From Ampullaceana balthica (lineage: Eukaryota > Mollusca > Gastropoda > Lymnaeidae), in the NCBI GenBank assembly GCA_944989445.1, contig CALYLW010000341.1, forward strand, positions 462,246-526,245: a stretch of 64,000 nucleotides of DNA, written 5' to 3'. A program made the translations under genes and the position numbers. Positions 1-32,629 of the stretch are shown here, piece after piece. The notes under the pieces were generated by a model. That model did no database searches. It worked only from the letters and a program-made list of their open reading frames with translations, and was not told the origin of the DNA. The first letter of the stretch is position 1; every line of letters begins with the position of its first letter.

Positions 1-252
1 TCTTTAGGACAACCCAAATCAGTGCTACAGACACCACCACCACAAGTAACGTCTTTAGGACAACTCAAATCAGTGCTACAGACACCACCACCACAAGTAA
101 CGTCTTTAGGACAACCCAAATCAGTGCTACAGACACCACGACCACAAGTAACGTCTTTAGGACAACCCAAATCAGTGCTACAGACACCACGACCACAAGT
201 AACGTCTTTAGGACAACCCAAATCAGTGCTACAGACACCACGACCACGCTTT
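1..252. repeat. 51-bp tandem repeat, runs off the left edge
   Basis: About 4.9 copies of a 51-bp unit (start-to-start spacing of the tctttaggacaac motif is 51). The unit is 17 codons long, so both strands stay open by arithmetic; these are not genes. The array continues beyond the window. Confidence 0.9.
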
Positions 253-506
253 ACCAAAAGTTGAATATTAATCTAATTTTTTTTCAGGGTTGTCGCACTA
301 GTGGTGGAGAGGGGGTGTCAGAACTAATTTGCCATCTTATAGTATAGAGTGTATTACCTGAATTCATTTCTTGTCATGTACACCAGGTCGCAGATGGGCC
401 CTTCACCAATCCCGGCCTACATTGTTTATTGGTAGGCCGTTAGTGAAGTCATTAGCGTTGTAATGTATCATTATCATGGGAACGTTGGTTGAAAGGCACA
501 GGGTGT
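253..506. other. Non-repetitive spacer between two satellites
   Basis: No coding or structural RNA signal seen. It separates the 51-bp array from the 23-bp array. Confidence 0.5.
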
Positions 507-1722
507 AACAATATCACCTACTGACATGTAGCAATATCACCTACTGACATGTAGCAATATCACCTACTGACATGTAGCAATATCACCTACTGACATGTAG
601 CAATATCACCTACTGACATGTAGCAATATCACCTACTGACATGTAGCAATATCACCTACTGACATGTAGCAATATCACCTACTGACATGTAACAATATCA
701 CCTACTAACATGTAGCAATATCACCTACTGACATGTAGTCATGTAGCAATATCACCTACTGACATGTAGCAATATCACCTACTGACATGTAGCAATATCA
801 CCTACTGACATGTAGCAATATTACCTACTGACATGTAGCAATATTACCTACTGACATGTAGCAATATTACCTACTGACATGTAGCAATATCACCTACTGA
901 CATGTAGCAATATCATCTACTGATATGTAGCAATATCACCTACTGACATGTAGCAATATTACCTACTGACATGTAGCAATATCACCTACTGACATGTAGC
1001 AATATTACCTACTGACATGTAGCAATATTACCTACTGACATGTAGCAATATCACCTACTGACATGTAGCAATATCACCTACTGACATGTAGCAATATCAC
1101 CTACTGACATGTAGCAATATCACCTACTGACATGTAGCAATATCACCTACTGACATGTAACAATATCACCTACTAACATGTAGCAATATCACCTACTGAC
1201 ATGTAGTCATGTAGCAATATCACCTACTGACATGTAGCAATATCACCTACTGACATGTAGCAATATCACCTACTGACATGTAGCAATATTACCTACTGAC
1301 ATGTAGCAATATTACCTACTGACATGTAGCAATATTACCTACTGACATGTAGCAATATCACCTACTGACATGTAGCAATATCACCTACTGACATGTAGCA
1401 ATATTACCTACTGACATGTAGCAATATCACCTACTGACATGTAGCAATATTACCTACTGACATGTAGCAATATTACCTACTGACATGTAGCAATATTACC
1501 TACTGACATGTAGCAATATTACCTACTGACATGTAGCAATATTACCTACTGACATGTAGCAATATTACCTACTGACATGTAGCAATATTACCTACTGACA
1601 TGTAGCAATATCACCTACTGACATGTAGCAATATCACCTACTGACATGTATCAATATTACCTACTGACCTGTTGTAATAGTACCTACTGACTTGTGGTAA
1701 TATCACCTACTGACATGTAGTA
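507..1722. repeat. 23-bp satellite array (left part)
   Basis: About 52 copies of a 23-bp unit (caatatcacctactgacatgtag). Variants carry T for C (caatattacc). A marked block, containing a taacaat variant and an 8-bp tcatgtag insertion, occurs twice about 468 bp apart (near 691 and 1159), showing a higher-order duplication. The last ~90 bp are degenerate. Confidence 0.95.
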
Positions 1723-1723
1723 A

Positions 1724-3359
1724 GGGGCCGTCCATAAATGACGTCACGCACCTAAAAGGGGAGGGGGTCACACTTTTGTGACGATGCGTGACGAGGGGGA
1801 GGGAGGGGGGGGTTGAAGAAATGTGACGTCACATCAAAAGGGTAACTTTAAATAAAACTTCCACTGAAATATTTGGTCGCTTACAATTTTTTTTTAAAAT
1901 CAGTGCTTCTCAATGTGCCGGTCGGTATGCCATCAGAGGCTGGTTTGCGTAAGCTATCAAGAAATTAAAATTAAATCTAATTATAATCCTTAAGTTTGAT
2001 AACCCCCAAGATAACATATGAAATTGTTACCCTGCTTCGTTTGATGTTGACATCAAAGCATTTGTGATGTAACCGCAGCTCAGCTTGGTTCTCTCACGGC
2101 AGGCGACTTTTTTGCCCGTTACCCCAAAATATACAAGTTTATGTGTGCGTTACGCCCCCCCCAACCCCCCAGACTCTAGGTCCTGCTCACATGACTCGGG
2201 GATTTGGGGGAGCGTCGTTACCCCCCCCCCTCCCCCGAAAATGCTACTGGTGAGTTTTACAAGCATGACAAGTGTCTAAAAATGATCTGAATAGGATTAT
2301 GTGTAGATATTTTAAGTCAAAATGACACGGAATATCATTTTTCTTTAAAGAATCTATTTGATAGAATTATAAACGTTTTAAGTTTGATATAATTGTTTGA
2401 ATGGTTTGTGGTCAAACGCCCCTGGCCATTCTAGATATAATGATAAATGAGCCCATTTAAAATTAGTCAAGTATTCATTAACTTTATTGAATGCATCAAA
2501 TTCTTGACATCGCAATTCGAGAGGAGCACAAAACAACTTTTCTTCTTAGCTCAGTTTTTAAGGCATTAATTTTAAATATCACAGAAAGGATACTTGATAC
2601 AGTCAAGTCATGTGGGTTAAGATTAGGCCTATTGTCACTCGTGTCAATATAAATGAAAGTAGGGTGGATTTAGGTGTCTTCGTATAGTAGATAGGTAAGA
2701 AATTCACATAGGTGTCACATTTTTTAAAATGCATTTTCTGGAAGGAACCGGTTCAATAATGGGCATATGTTCCAAGCGTACACGTACACATGACGTATTT
2801 TAATATATCTAGTGGATTGTAGTGGATGTTATATGTCCCAAATGAATCTGCATTACCCCCAAGAATTTCCTTTTGACCTCAGATGAGGTTTATTTACCCC
2901 TGTTCGCCGACCTCTTTCTTACGGGATGCCCGTCAGTCAATTGATAGATTTTTTTAAAAATTCATTTTAAAAATATTGTTTTTAAATAAATTATTTTCTA
3001 AACAAAGACGTTAACCGTGATTATTAATAGTCAATGTTTAATTTGTGTGCATTAAAATAGAATATAATCTAAGGATGTTAACACAGTTCGCTTTCTGTTT
3101 AAACGTTTTAAAAAACGTGGGTTACAATATTACAATGTAGACCTTCACTAAATAAATAATAAATGCTAAAACGACAATAAAAGTGATTTGAAACATACTT
3201 ATTTTCAAATTAGAAAATAAGGTGTGTTTTTTTTCGGGGGGGGGGTGGGTCAAAGCTTTGTGACGTATTTTTAGAGGGGGGTCTAAATTTTTGTGACGAG
3301 GGGGGAGGGGGTAAAAAAATCGGCCAAAATCGCATGACGTCATTTCATGAACGGCCCTC
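1724..3359. mobile_element. 1.6-kb inverted-repeat element inserted in the 23-bp satellite
   Basis: The left end reads ggggccgtccataaatgacg and the right end is its imperfect inverse (cgtcatttcatgaacggccc). The subterminal G-rich stretches (gaggggga) are also inverted. The 23-bp satellite stops at the left end and resumes at the right end, so this is an insertion. No transposase ORF is visible. A hAT-like end, cagtgcttctcaa, lies inside at about 1901. A shortened inverted copy is at 54266-54690. The superfamily was not assigned; the target duplication is at most TA/TAA. Confidence 0.8.
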
Positions 3360-3568
3360 TAATATCACCTACTGACATGTAGCAATATCACCTACTGACA
3401 TGTAGTTCTATCACCTACTGACATGTAGCAATATCACCTACTGACATGTAGCAATATCACCTACTGACATGTAGCAATATCACCTACTGACATGTAGCAA
3501 TATCACCTACTGACATGTAGCAATATCACCTACTGACATGTATCAATATTACCTACTGACCTGTATCA
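3360..3568. repeat. 23-bp satellite array (right part)
   Basis: About nine more copies of the same 23-bp unit as 507-1722, resuming directly after the inserted element. Confidence 0.93.
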
Positions 3569-3782
3569 AAGCGATTTTATTAGAAATAGAGTAGCTGATT
3601 TTGTTTTTTCCAGTGCATACAGTATAATTTTTGTTTTAAAGTTGACGTATGACGTCTGTTTTCTATATAAAAGAAAAGTTTGTTTATATTAAAGTTTTAC
3701 GAAGTTTTATTTCTTCAAATAGATATTTTTAGAGCACGTATACTTACAAAAAGTAAGTCAAAAGATATTCTTACGTTGGTAG

Positions 3783-3998
3783 AAATGTTTCCTTTAAGGT
3801 TTGTTGGTCCGAGTGCAAAATAGAAAAATTGTATGTAAAGTTCCATGGCATCATTTTTTTAATTATTTTATTTCGTTAAAATTTTACACCCCCACAATAA
3901 GAGATATTATATTATCCTTATCAAAATTTTCTGCGCTATGATTTGTAAACTGCTGCGCTGCGTCGGTCAGATATCTGCGCGGCTGATAGGGAACATTG
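3783..3998 (-). mobile_element. hAT-type MITE, CAATGTTCCC family (copy 1)
   Basis: The right end gggaacattg and the left end aaatgtttcc are inverted. The interior shares the ctgctgcgctgcgtcggtcag core with copies at 19742, 30429 and 47974. Flanks gttggtag and attgatag match at 6 of 8 positions, a decayed 8-bp target duplication. Confidence 0.7.
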
Positions 3999-4559
3999 AT
4001 TGATAGTTATACATGTATGATGAATAATCTTCATGAAATGTTTCAACTTTTAAAAAATCACAATTTTATTTCCGTTGTAATTTTGAAGACGAAGACTTGA
4101 ATGTGGTTTGAAGCAGATGACGTTAAAAGGGCGGACAACTCCTCAGTGCTCAACATTTGTTCACAATAATCACAACCCTCCCCTCCTCTAACACCCCTCC
4201 CCTCCCCTAACACCCCTCCCCCACCCACAGATATTCGGAACCCTAACTGGAAGACAAAGAACGTGTGACAAACTATTTGAGGGACCAACAGGTTCTTTCC
4301 CCCCATTTTGTTGACGCGAGCCAGCAACATACCTCCTGGATTAGTTGTGTGGTTTCCCTCCATTCCTCTCGGCTGAGGTCAGACCTTAACCAGGGAGGGC
4401 CACCACCGCGCCACCCACCTCCTATCAGCACCTCTCCCACCGCAAGAATTTCTAGAAAAACTGGGAAACTCAACTAAAGATTGTTTTTTTAAAAGACAAC
4501 CGGCTCGTTGATGTGCCTTGTTTTAACACACGTGAATTCAGGCCGTCACGACCATACAA

Positions 4560-4765
4560 CCAGCACTACACACTCGACCACCACTGTACACTGACAGTGT
4601 ACAATACCTCGGTACAACATCCCGGGGGTACGCAACGTGACAATACCCACAGGTACGCAACGTAATAATGGCATGCCCATGGGGTGCACACGTGACTTGA
4701 CTCACTGGTACACAATAGAACAACGCCCACGGGTATACAACGGGACACTCACATCGTTTCGGCGC
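4560..4765. repeat. Degenerate ~40-bp tandem repeats
   Basis: Several diverged copies of a motif like ggtacgcaacgtgacaatac follow each other. The ORFs crossing it are Cys/Tyr-rich translations of repeat DNA and are not supported as genes. Confidence 0.45.
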
Positions 4766-4866
4766 ACAATAGAACAACTCCCAATTTATTCACCGCTGTT
4801 ATGATGTGGGAACAAGTGGCGCTCACTGCTAAACAAACTGATAGCCCCGACCAAGTGTCCTTTAAG

Positions 4867-5144
4867 CAGTGCTACTCAAAGTGGGGTCCGTGCCTTCCGC
4901 CCCCGGTCCGCAGAAGTTATCAATAAAGGACAGATAAATATAATCATAATCCTCCATTTGCAATCATGAATACTAACTATATAGAATGTCAAATTTCCGA
5001 CATTAAGCACATAAAATGTAACACATAAAATAGAATAAGTTACATTTCGCTACCACGTCAGTACAGGTAAAATAGTTCAGCGGTCCCTGGAGCAATGAAA
5101 GAATTCCTGCCGGCCCGCCATATTAAAAAGTTTGAGTAGCACTG
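4867..5144. mobile_element. hAT-type MITE, CAGTGCTNCTCAAA family (copy 1)
   Basis: Terminal inverted repeats cagtgctactcaaa and tttgagtagcactg bound 278 bp with no ORF. The same ends and the interior ggtccgtg/taccacgtcagtac motifs recur at 24722-24977. The flanks give only a weak target-duplication match. Confidence 0.8.
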
Positions 5145-6534
5145 ACCTAAAGTAATGGGGGCTTTATGTTTACTGTGTGTTTGCCAAAGAGCTAATTTTC
5201 AGTTGGCTTGTCAACACCGCGTTGACCAATGGGATTAGGCCCCCTAACGTTCACGTGACTAGGATTCTCTCTGTATTTAAACGTCGATTTGAAAAAAGAA
5301 AGGCACATTTTCGTGTTACACAAACAGATTTGATAGAAATTAAAGACTTTTCTTCAATAAATGCTTTTGATCCATTAAAATTCATTGTAAGCAGTCGAAG
5401 CTTACATCCCATCTTGACCAATAGTTTACAGTAACAAAGCGCTGCGCGGTCCGTCAATATTTGTGTCAGTCAAAGTGCCCTATCTACGATACAAACCCAC
5501 ATCCTGAATGTGTTTTTTCATTCATGAGCTGCAAATGTGAAGGTGTTTTTTTTTGGTTTATTGAACTTTCCGTATTTCAGTTCACGCCCTGCCCCGTTAT
5601 AGGACTTCCCTGTCAGTCCTAGTCAAGTAGGTGGTTTGTCATGTAGTGAGACCTTTCTAGTCTCTAACTAGGTGTTGTCCCTTGTAATGATACGTTTCTA
5701 GTCAACTATATAGTGTCCCGTATTGTGAGACTTTTCTGTAAAAGTTAAGCTGCCCGTGGCTTTTTAAGACAGCGCTGTCGTTCTTTTAAATAGATTAGCT
5801 ATGACCATTCAAGTCAAGTGCTATGAAAATCTCAGATTGTTTGACCGAACCATCGGTTCCACAAGGCCCCAATGCTCACGCAGGTCGTCAGCGACGACAC
5901 AATTTTTATTTAAGTGTATTTTTAAAAGTATTTCTTTTTTATTTGAGTAGCCGGAACGTTAATCAAAGGGTGTTAATTAAAACTTTAGAATGAGGGTTGA
6001 AGAGGACGACGCGCGTACATTGAGGAGTTACCCCGCCTGCCACATACCAAATCTGTTTTATTGGTTTACTGCACTGAACATAATGGCGATGTATTGTTCT
6101 AAATTATAAAGGAAAAATATCCAATGTCTGCAGTTGTCATGAGTGTACGTCATAAATAGCACGTGACTAGTTCTCAGAACAGCCCAATGTTTGTTGCAGC
6201 TTGGTGTGGGGACTGGAGTGGTTTTGTTGTTTTCACACGGTGGCTTTCATTCCATTTCCTCTTGTCGTACAGTTCTTGTTTGTTTTGTGGAACACATTTC
6301 ACCATCTCACACCACAGATAGACTGCATTTGTCCTCAGGTTAATTGCCCCCCCCCCACCCCTGACCGCAGTAAGTGGTTGTCGCCACGTTCAGCACACAT
6401 GTAATAAAACAGTTCAACGTTATCATTGAGATGACGTGCGTGCATGGCCCCGACTCGTTCACTTCTGTACCTCGATCACGCTTATCATATTATTTGGTCA
6501 CTCATGCGATCTATTTGCTTCTTTTTTTTTACAG
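5145..6534. other. Upstream region of the PNPLA gene
   Basis: No coding exon is recognised. The 5' UTR exon(s) and promoter of the downstream gene should lie here or further left, since its first coding exon opens with a splice acceptor, but I cannot place them. A poly-C run (about 6348-6358) is the only conspicuous motif. Confidence 0.4.
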
Positions 6535-6563
6535 GCTGACCTTAGGTCAGTTAAGACCTCAGG

Positions 6564-26769
<20,206 letters not shown>

Positions 26770-26857
26770 CTAGCTTTATGACAATCATATAAACATATCA
26801 GTCATGTGTAAAAAAAAATTTCATTGGTAACATTTTACTTGTAAAAATTATTTTGTA

Positions 26858-26863
26858 AATAAA
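26858..26863 (+). terminator. Candidate poly(A) signal of the PNPLA gene
   Basis: AATAAA 89 bp after the stop codon, with a second at 26927-26932. Position is the only evidence. Confidence 0.5.
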
Positions 26864-26932
26864 ATTTGATTTTCATGTATGACAACAAACCATTGTGACG
26901 TACTCAAGTCTGGTTCATGCATACAAAATAAA

Positions 26933-27493
26933 TCAGATGAAAAGGTTTCAGTAAAAAAAAATGACAACCTATATGTAGTGACTTCATTGTCCTGACAAAG
27001 TTATTTGTTTGATATATGAGCATGTCACTGATGACATTGTAGATTGATTGAAATAATTTGGGGGTCACCATCAAAGACCATGAAATAAAATGTCTGGTTT
27101 AAGGAAAATGAATAAAGTTGATGATTTCAATTAAGGGTCCGCCACTCTTGATGACCTGCCAGCCAAAGTGCCTTCATAAACCTTAAGTTTGGCTGATAAA
27201 GACATTTCTATAATTTTTTTTAATTGAACTAAATGTTTACCAGGAATCTTAGAAATGATTTTATTTATAATGTACATTGTTGAATATGTTTGAAGAGCTC
27301 ATTCCAAATGTAAACAATGAGTTGTTTTTTTATAAAGTGAAACAAGTATTTTATCAGTGTATAACCTGCACAACAGTCAGGAGCCTTTCAGAACCTGATT
27401 GTTACACTAAATGTTGGCTCAAATAAGTGAAAACCAGCAGAGGTAACTCTTCACCGCGTTCAGGTGAAACGTTATCTAACATTCAACCAACTG
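26933..27493. other. Intergenic sequence after the PNPLA gene
   Basis: Further AATAAA-like motifs (for example near 27083) but no gene or element supported. Confidence 0.4.
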
Positions 27494-27686
27494 TTCTCAT
27501 GTAATGACACAGAATGGGACACAGAATAAAGCTTTTAAATAAAATACAAAATACACAAACAAATTGTGCAGTGAAAACAATAAATTTAAGCTTTATTTTA
27601 ATTTTTTAGTTAAAAATAAAGCTTAAATTTATTGTTTTCATTGCACAATTTGTTTGTGTATTTTGTATTTTATTCTCATGTAATGA
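27494..27686. repeat. Long near-perfect palindrome between 14-bp direct repeats
   Basis: Arms 27538-27599 and 27613-27674 (62 bp each) are inverse complements with one mismatch and a 13-bp spacer. The 14-mer ttctcatgtaatga lies at 27494-27507 and 27673-27686, like a target duplication. It is untranslated; it may be an insertion or an inverted duplication. Confidence 0.9.
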
Positions 27687-27967
27687 GCCAAACTATTAAA
27701 CACATCTTGCTCCAGGAAAGCCATTCACACATCTGGCTCCAGGAAAGCCATTCACCTTAGTTCTACTGTAAAGAGTTACTCCACCATAAAATCATGACTT
27801 TTTTTTTATTTGTATAATTCATTAAAAAATTTTAGATAAAGAAAAAGCAATTATGGATATGGATCTCTGGATTAAGACTTATCACGCGGCACACATAAAA
27901 TTAAATGTGTCGTCGTCGTCGTCAAGACCTTCCCCCTCGTATAACCTCAGGAGCACATCTATGAAAA

Positions 27968-28096
27968 ACATATCAATAAACCTTCACTATTATCTAACAT
28001 TTCAATAAACCTTCACTACTATCTAACATATCAATAAACCTTCACTACTATCTAACATATCAATAAACCTTCACTACTATCTAACATATCAATACA
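27968..28096. repeat. 29-bp tandem repeat
   Basis: About 4.5 copies of tatctaacatatcaataaac plus cttcactac. Confidence 0.92.
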
Positions 28097-28550
28097 TGAT
28101 ACTCTTCATCTAATAGTATAGCTACAGAAAGGAGTAATGATACCAGATAAAGTATGACAATAAGATGGTTCATTAGATATTTTTTTTCTGTTGTATAACA
28201 TTTTTTAAGGTGTATATTGTAAATATTCGTAAACAATAAGTCATTGGTCTAATCTGTTTACATATCATTCACATGTCATTTGTTAAGCCTGTTTGTATAT
28301 CATTCTAATGCTATTAGTCAGTACTCCGAGTTTTAGCGACTTACCAAGTATTAGATTGTGTGCACTCTCCCACAGTATATTGTTTTATCTACAATCATGT
28401 ACATTGTATCATTTAGTTTCCATCTTGTACAATTTTTAATTTATCTGCCATCATGTTTGTGTTTGTTTTATTTAGTTACTATAGCAATACATTTTTTTCT
28501 CACTGCTTAGGTATTCATTTTTAGTAATTTTAGTCACTGGATCTGACCTC

Positions 28551-28664
28551 TGTTGTGAGAATATATGATAATAGGGGGAGGCCACCGATTGTTTTGAGAA
28601 TATATGATAATAGGGGGAGGCCACCGATTGTTGTGAGAATATATGATAATAGGGGGAGGCCACC
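28551..28664. repeat. 39-bp tandem repeat (3 copies)
   Basis: Three copies of gagaatatatgataataggg plus ggaggccaccgattgttgt. Confidence 0.93.
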
Positions 28665-29106
28665 GTCAAGCCTCCCATACAACCTCAACACTTGACTGTT
28701 GTAGCTTGTCATAATCCAGGCTGTAACATATTCATCTGATCTGACGACGAGCTCTGTGGATAGGATTCTTGAAAGAAAATGAGTGAATGCTTTAATAACT
28801 GCTGAGGTCACCTCTTAATTATAAAATGAGGTGCCACAAGTCTTGTTATAAAATAATTATAAAATGAGTTGCCACAAGTCTTTTTATAAAATGTATGAGA
28901 GAAAACAAGTCACGTGTCACATTAGAATCATGTCAAATGGCAGTTAATGATGTCGTCCTCATCAGTGTTGTGGTGCTAGATCACAGTAATAGATATTATT
29001 TCAGGTTATTTGATATTTAAACTATACATTTATTATGTTTGTTACATTAGGGTTCAGTTCAAAATAGCTTTAAAGTAGTGCGCAATGATATCAACTAGAC
29101 TTTTAA

Positions 29107-29330
29107 ATAGTTTCATCTGGTAAATGATTATTTGGTGCTGGCAGATCAGGTGAAATGATTGTTTGGTGCTGGCAGAGCAGGTGAAATGATTGTTTGGTGC
29201 TGGCAGATCAGGTGTGCTCGGAAATGATTATTTGGTGCTGGCAGATCAGGTGAAATGATTGTTTGGGGTTCTGGCAGACCAGGTGAAATGATTGGGGTTC
29301 TGACAGAGCAGGTGAAATGATTGTGGGTTT
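29107..29330. repeat. ~31-bp tandem repeat, degenerate
   Basis: About seven copies around caggtgaaatgattgtttgg with length variants. Confidence 0.85.
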
Positions 29331-29525
29331 ATGAAGACAGTTCCTATCTACCTTCGTTTTAGTGGTAGCGCCAGTTGATTGATTACACACATTCCATTTT
29401 GTCAGTAGAACGTTTTATTTCTCTTAAATCAAAGTTCGTTGTTTCTACTTAACCATAATAGTATGATAATAGTGATGTCTTTTGATTTATAAACAGTTCA
29501 CCTCATAACCTGTTGTCAACATAGT

Positions 29526-29650
29526 GTCTCGCACATTGAATGACCCGATTGTTACTGTTGATGTGTTATGATGACACGCTGAATGACCCGATTGTTACTG
29601 TTGATGTATAATGACATGCTGAGTGACCCAATTGTTACTGTTCATTCCTA
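29526..29650. repeat. ~50-bp repeat, three diverged copies
   Basis: Three copies share tgaatgacccgattgttact followed by gttgatgt. Confidence 0.8.
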
Positions 29651-29835
29651 GTGTACAGATGTACAGAATGTATAAAGAAATATATCCTATAATATTTAAT
29701 TGTATTGGCTAACAATGTATTACTACTTGCATGTTATTTTTTTGTATTATTTTTAAAGAAATTATTACTTGAATTTTAATTAAAGTTAATCTCCACCAGT
29801 TAATGGCAAGGAGAGGAAACATTCTGATTTGTTGT

Positions 29836-30152
29836 TGTGTTGATCTATTGGAATATTTGTGTGTTGATCTATTGGAATATTTGTGTGTTGATCTATTGGA
29901 ATATTTGTGTGTTATCTATTGGAATATTTGTGTGTTGATCTATTGGAATATTTGTGTGTTGATCTATTGGAATATTTGTGTGTTGATCTATTGGAATATT
30001 TGTGTGTTGATCTATTGGAATATTTGTGTGTTGATCTATTGGAATATTTGTGTGTTGATCTATTGGAATATTTGTGTGTTGATCTATTGGAATATTTGTG
30101 TGTTGATCTATTGGAATATTTGTGTGTTGATCTATTGGAATATTTGTGTCAA
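29836..30152. repeat. 24-bp tandem repeat (~13 copies)
   Basis: Unit ttggaatatttgtgtgttga plus tcta. Because 24 is a multiple of 3, long ORFs cross it; no other coding evidence. Confidence 0.94.
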
Positions 30153-30428
30153 TTTTTTGGATAAATGTTTGTCAATCTTTTTTATTAAAAACATTTTTTA
30201 TGTCCGTAACTACGCTGAAATTCCAAGCGTTGAATATGGATACAGCGGCCATGAGAAAAGAATTATGATTTGGACAATTGCCTGTTGGAAATAAGGCTCT
30301 AAATTTTTAAAAAAAACGTGAAAAACAAAGTTTTTTACTATAAATCCTTTATATACGAGACATAACTAAAAGAATGTTCATTATAATACGCAGCGAAAGA
30401 CAATCCAAAATTTTAGTTATATCTAAAA

Positions 30429-30625
30429 AAATGTTCCCTCTAAGCTTCGTTGGTCTATGTGCAAAGTTAAAAAACTTGCGTGCAAAGTTGCACAATGTCT
30501 ATTTTTTCTGCAATATTTTACCAAATTTGCTGTGCTGTGAATCTTAACTGCTGCGCGGTGATTCTTAACTGCTGCGCTGCGTCGATCAAACATCTGCGCG
30601 GCCGCGCAGCTTAAAGGGAACATTG
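30429..30625 (-). mobile_element. CAATGTTCCC-family MITE inside a larger inverted repeat (copy 4)
   Basis: Left aaatgttccctctaagc and right agcttaaagggaacattg are inverted; flanks atctaaaa and gtctcaaa match at 6 of 8. Outside it, ctataaatcctttatatac (from 30340) is mirrored by the sequence ending near 30652, so the MITE sits within another palindromic sequence. Confidence 0.75.
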
Positions 30626-30654
30626 GTCTCAAATATATAAAGGATTTATAGTAA

Positions 30655-32401
30655 AAAAAACTTCTACAGTCTGCCTGCTAAATTTCAGCTGGATTTGATC
30701 ACGGGAAAAGGGTTATAAAAACTTGTTTAACATAGTGCGTATTGCGAGAGAGATTAGCAATTAATAACATTTACAGATCGGGAATATATTATTAAAAAAG
30801 TATCGTCAATATAATACGCACCGCACAGCGCGACAGGAAAATTTAAAAAAGGTTGTTCAATATAATACGCACCGCGACACTCTAGCACAAAAATTAACAT
30901 GCTACAGAGAGATATATAAAATAATCTAAAAAGTCATTAATTTAATTACAGTACATTCGATCGATCTGAAATTTTGATAGATCATTTTTATCATCGGCAC
31001 GAGTCTGCCTGCAAAATTTCAGCTCGCTAGCATACAAGGAAGTGGGTTAAAAATATATCCACAGTTTTCTTAGCAATCAAGGCATCAAGCAATCAATGCA
31101 TCATGCAGACGCTGCGAGTTAATATAAAGGATTTAAAAAGTGAGAGAAACAAGTATTCATATATGACATTGAGAACACAGTTTGAGAATAACAAAGTTCT
31201 AAATGAAGCACAGAAATAGCTTTGAAAATGATCAACAAAAAGTGAAAAAGACGGCACAAACGGGAAAGGGGTTTCCACAAATTAGATTGGCTATGGGACT
31301 TGTAAGTTAGTTGAATTGAAACTATTCTTGAATGAGAAATTCCTATAAAAATCCAGATTTTATTACATAAATCCCGCTAAATCCTGAATTGTTCATAATG
31401 CATCGTTAAATGGCAGCATTTTTGTGCATTAGTTTTAATAATTTTTTTGCGCATTAGTTTGAATAATTTTTTAGAATGCGCCTGAATTGGCCATTCCCTA
31501 AAATTTTCCTTGTATTTTTAACTTCCATTATGCATCGCAACGTCAATCATTGGTGAAAATTATTTGAACATATAAACTGAAAATATAAAGCAATTTGATG
31601 ATTACATTTATTTTTTTTCTCTTTCTTAAAGGTCAATTTAGCTACATTTTCAACACATTTTCATTTAATTTATTGTAAGGTAGGTAGTGAAAAAAGAAAT
31701 GAATTTTTTTTTCTATAACTTTACCATTATTAATCCAAATTTAGTAATGTCTAATGATGGAAAAAAATTATAACATCTCAAAAATCCTTTATTTCCCCAC
31801 AAAATATCCCTTAACAAAAAATCTTTTTTTTTCGGGAAGGGGGGAAGGGGAGGGGGAGTGCGGTTAAAATGACAATTTTAAAAAAATAAATAATTAATAA
31901 AAATATATAATAGAAAAGCTTTTAATTCAATTTTCGATTATGTCATTTAAGATTTCCTGGAAGTTTGAATGAAATGATATAAATTTTATAAAGTGAGTTG
32001 TGATGTGAAAAAAAATCCATTGGTGGGTTCACTCATCTTAAGCAAAACATCTACTCTCAAATGCAAATTGCAAAGAAGTATTTTATCATATTAATTTCTG
32101 AATTTCTTTCTATTATCAAACCAATAGAGTACAAGAGAACGTATTATTATAGTGGAAATCAATGAGTAAGTTTTGGGGATATTTAAAGAGTTTTCCCAGT
32201 AAAATATGTTCAAGGGACCATGTAGAGTGGAGAGCTTTGACAGAGGCCCTATGTTCAACAAGGAACTCAAAGGACAAATGATGATGATGATGTTGTCTGT
32301 TTGTTGAAAAAGGCTTCAGGCTGATTTGTTCATTTTTCATTTCTAGGCTTACAATATTGCTCCTACTTTATATTTGATTTACATTCAAAGTGGGTTCTAT
32401 A
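30655..32401. other. Intergenic, AT-rich, no gene recognised
   Basis: Contains repeated cgcaccgc-type fragments near 30815-30875 (aatataatacgcaccgc twice), a poly-G patch near 31840, and a (GAT)n run near 32279. Nothing coding is supported. Confidence 0.4.
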
Positions 32402-32409
32402 TTGTAAGG

Positions 32410-32621
32410 CAATGGTGGCCAAACTGCGACTCGCGACCTGCATGCAGCTCTTCTGTTCTCACATTGCGGCTTGCGTACAATTTATGAAGGACATGTTGCA
32501 AGTATTACTGGACATTTCCAAGCCAGGATTAATGACCCATAGTGCTTCAATGCGGCTCTCAAAACAAACTTTGTTTATATTTTAAAATGGCTCTCAGCTA
32601 CTACATGTCTGGCCCCCCCTG
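32410..32621. mobile_element. 212-bp hAT MITE with perfect 8-bp target duplication
   Basis: Starts caatggtggccaaac and ends ggccccccctg; ttgtaagg flanks both sides exactly (32402-32409 and 32622-32629). The ends relate to the 39809-41290 element (caggggtggccagac). Confidence 0.9.
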
Positions 32622-32629
32622 TTGTAAGG

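Noticed and set aside
507..1722. Possible CRISPR array (regular short repeats)
   Set aside because: Units are head-to-tail with no unique spacers, in a eukaryotic context.
4058..4477. Gly- and Pro-rich ORFs on both strands
   Set aside because: Low-complexity C-rich sequence read in several frames; no domain or splice support.
29803..30294. 163-residue Leu/Cys/Tyr-rich ORF
   Set aside because: Translation of the 24-bp repeat.
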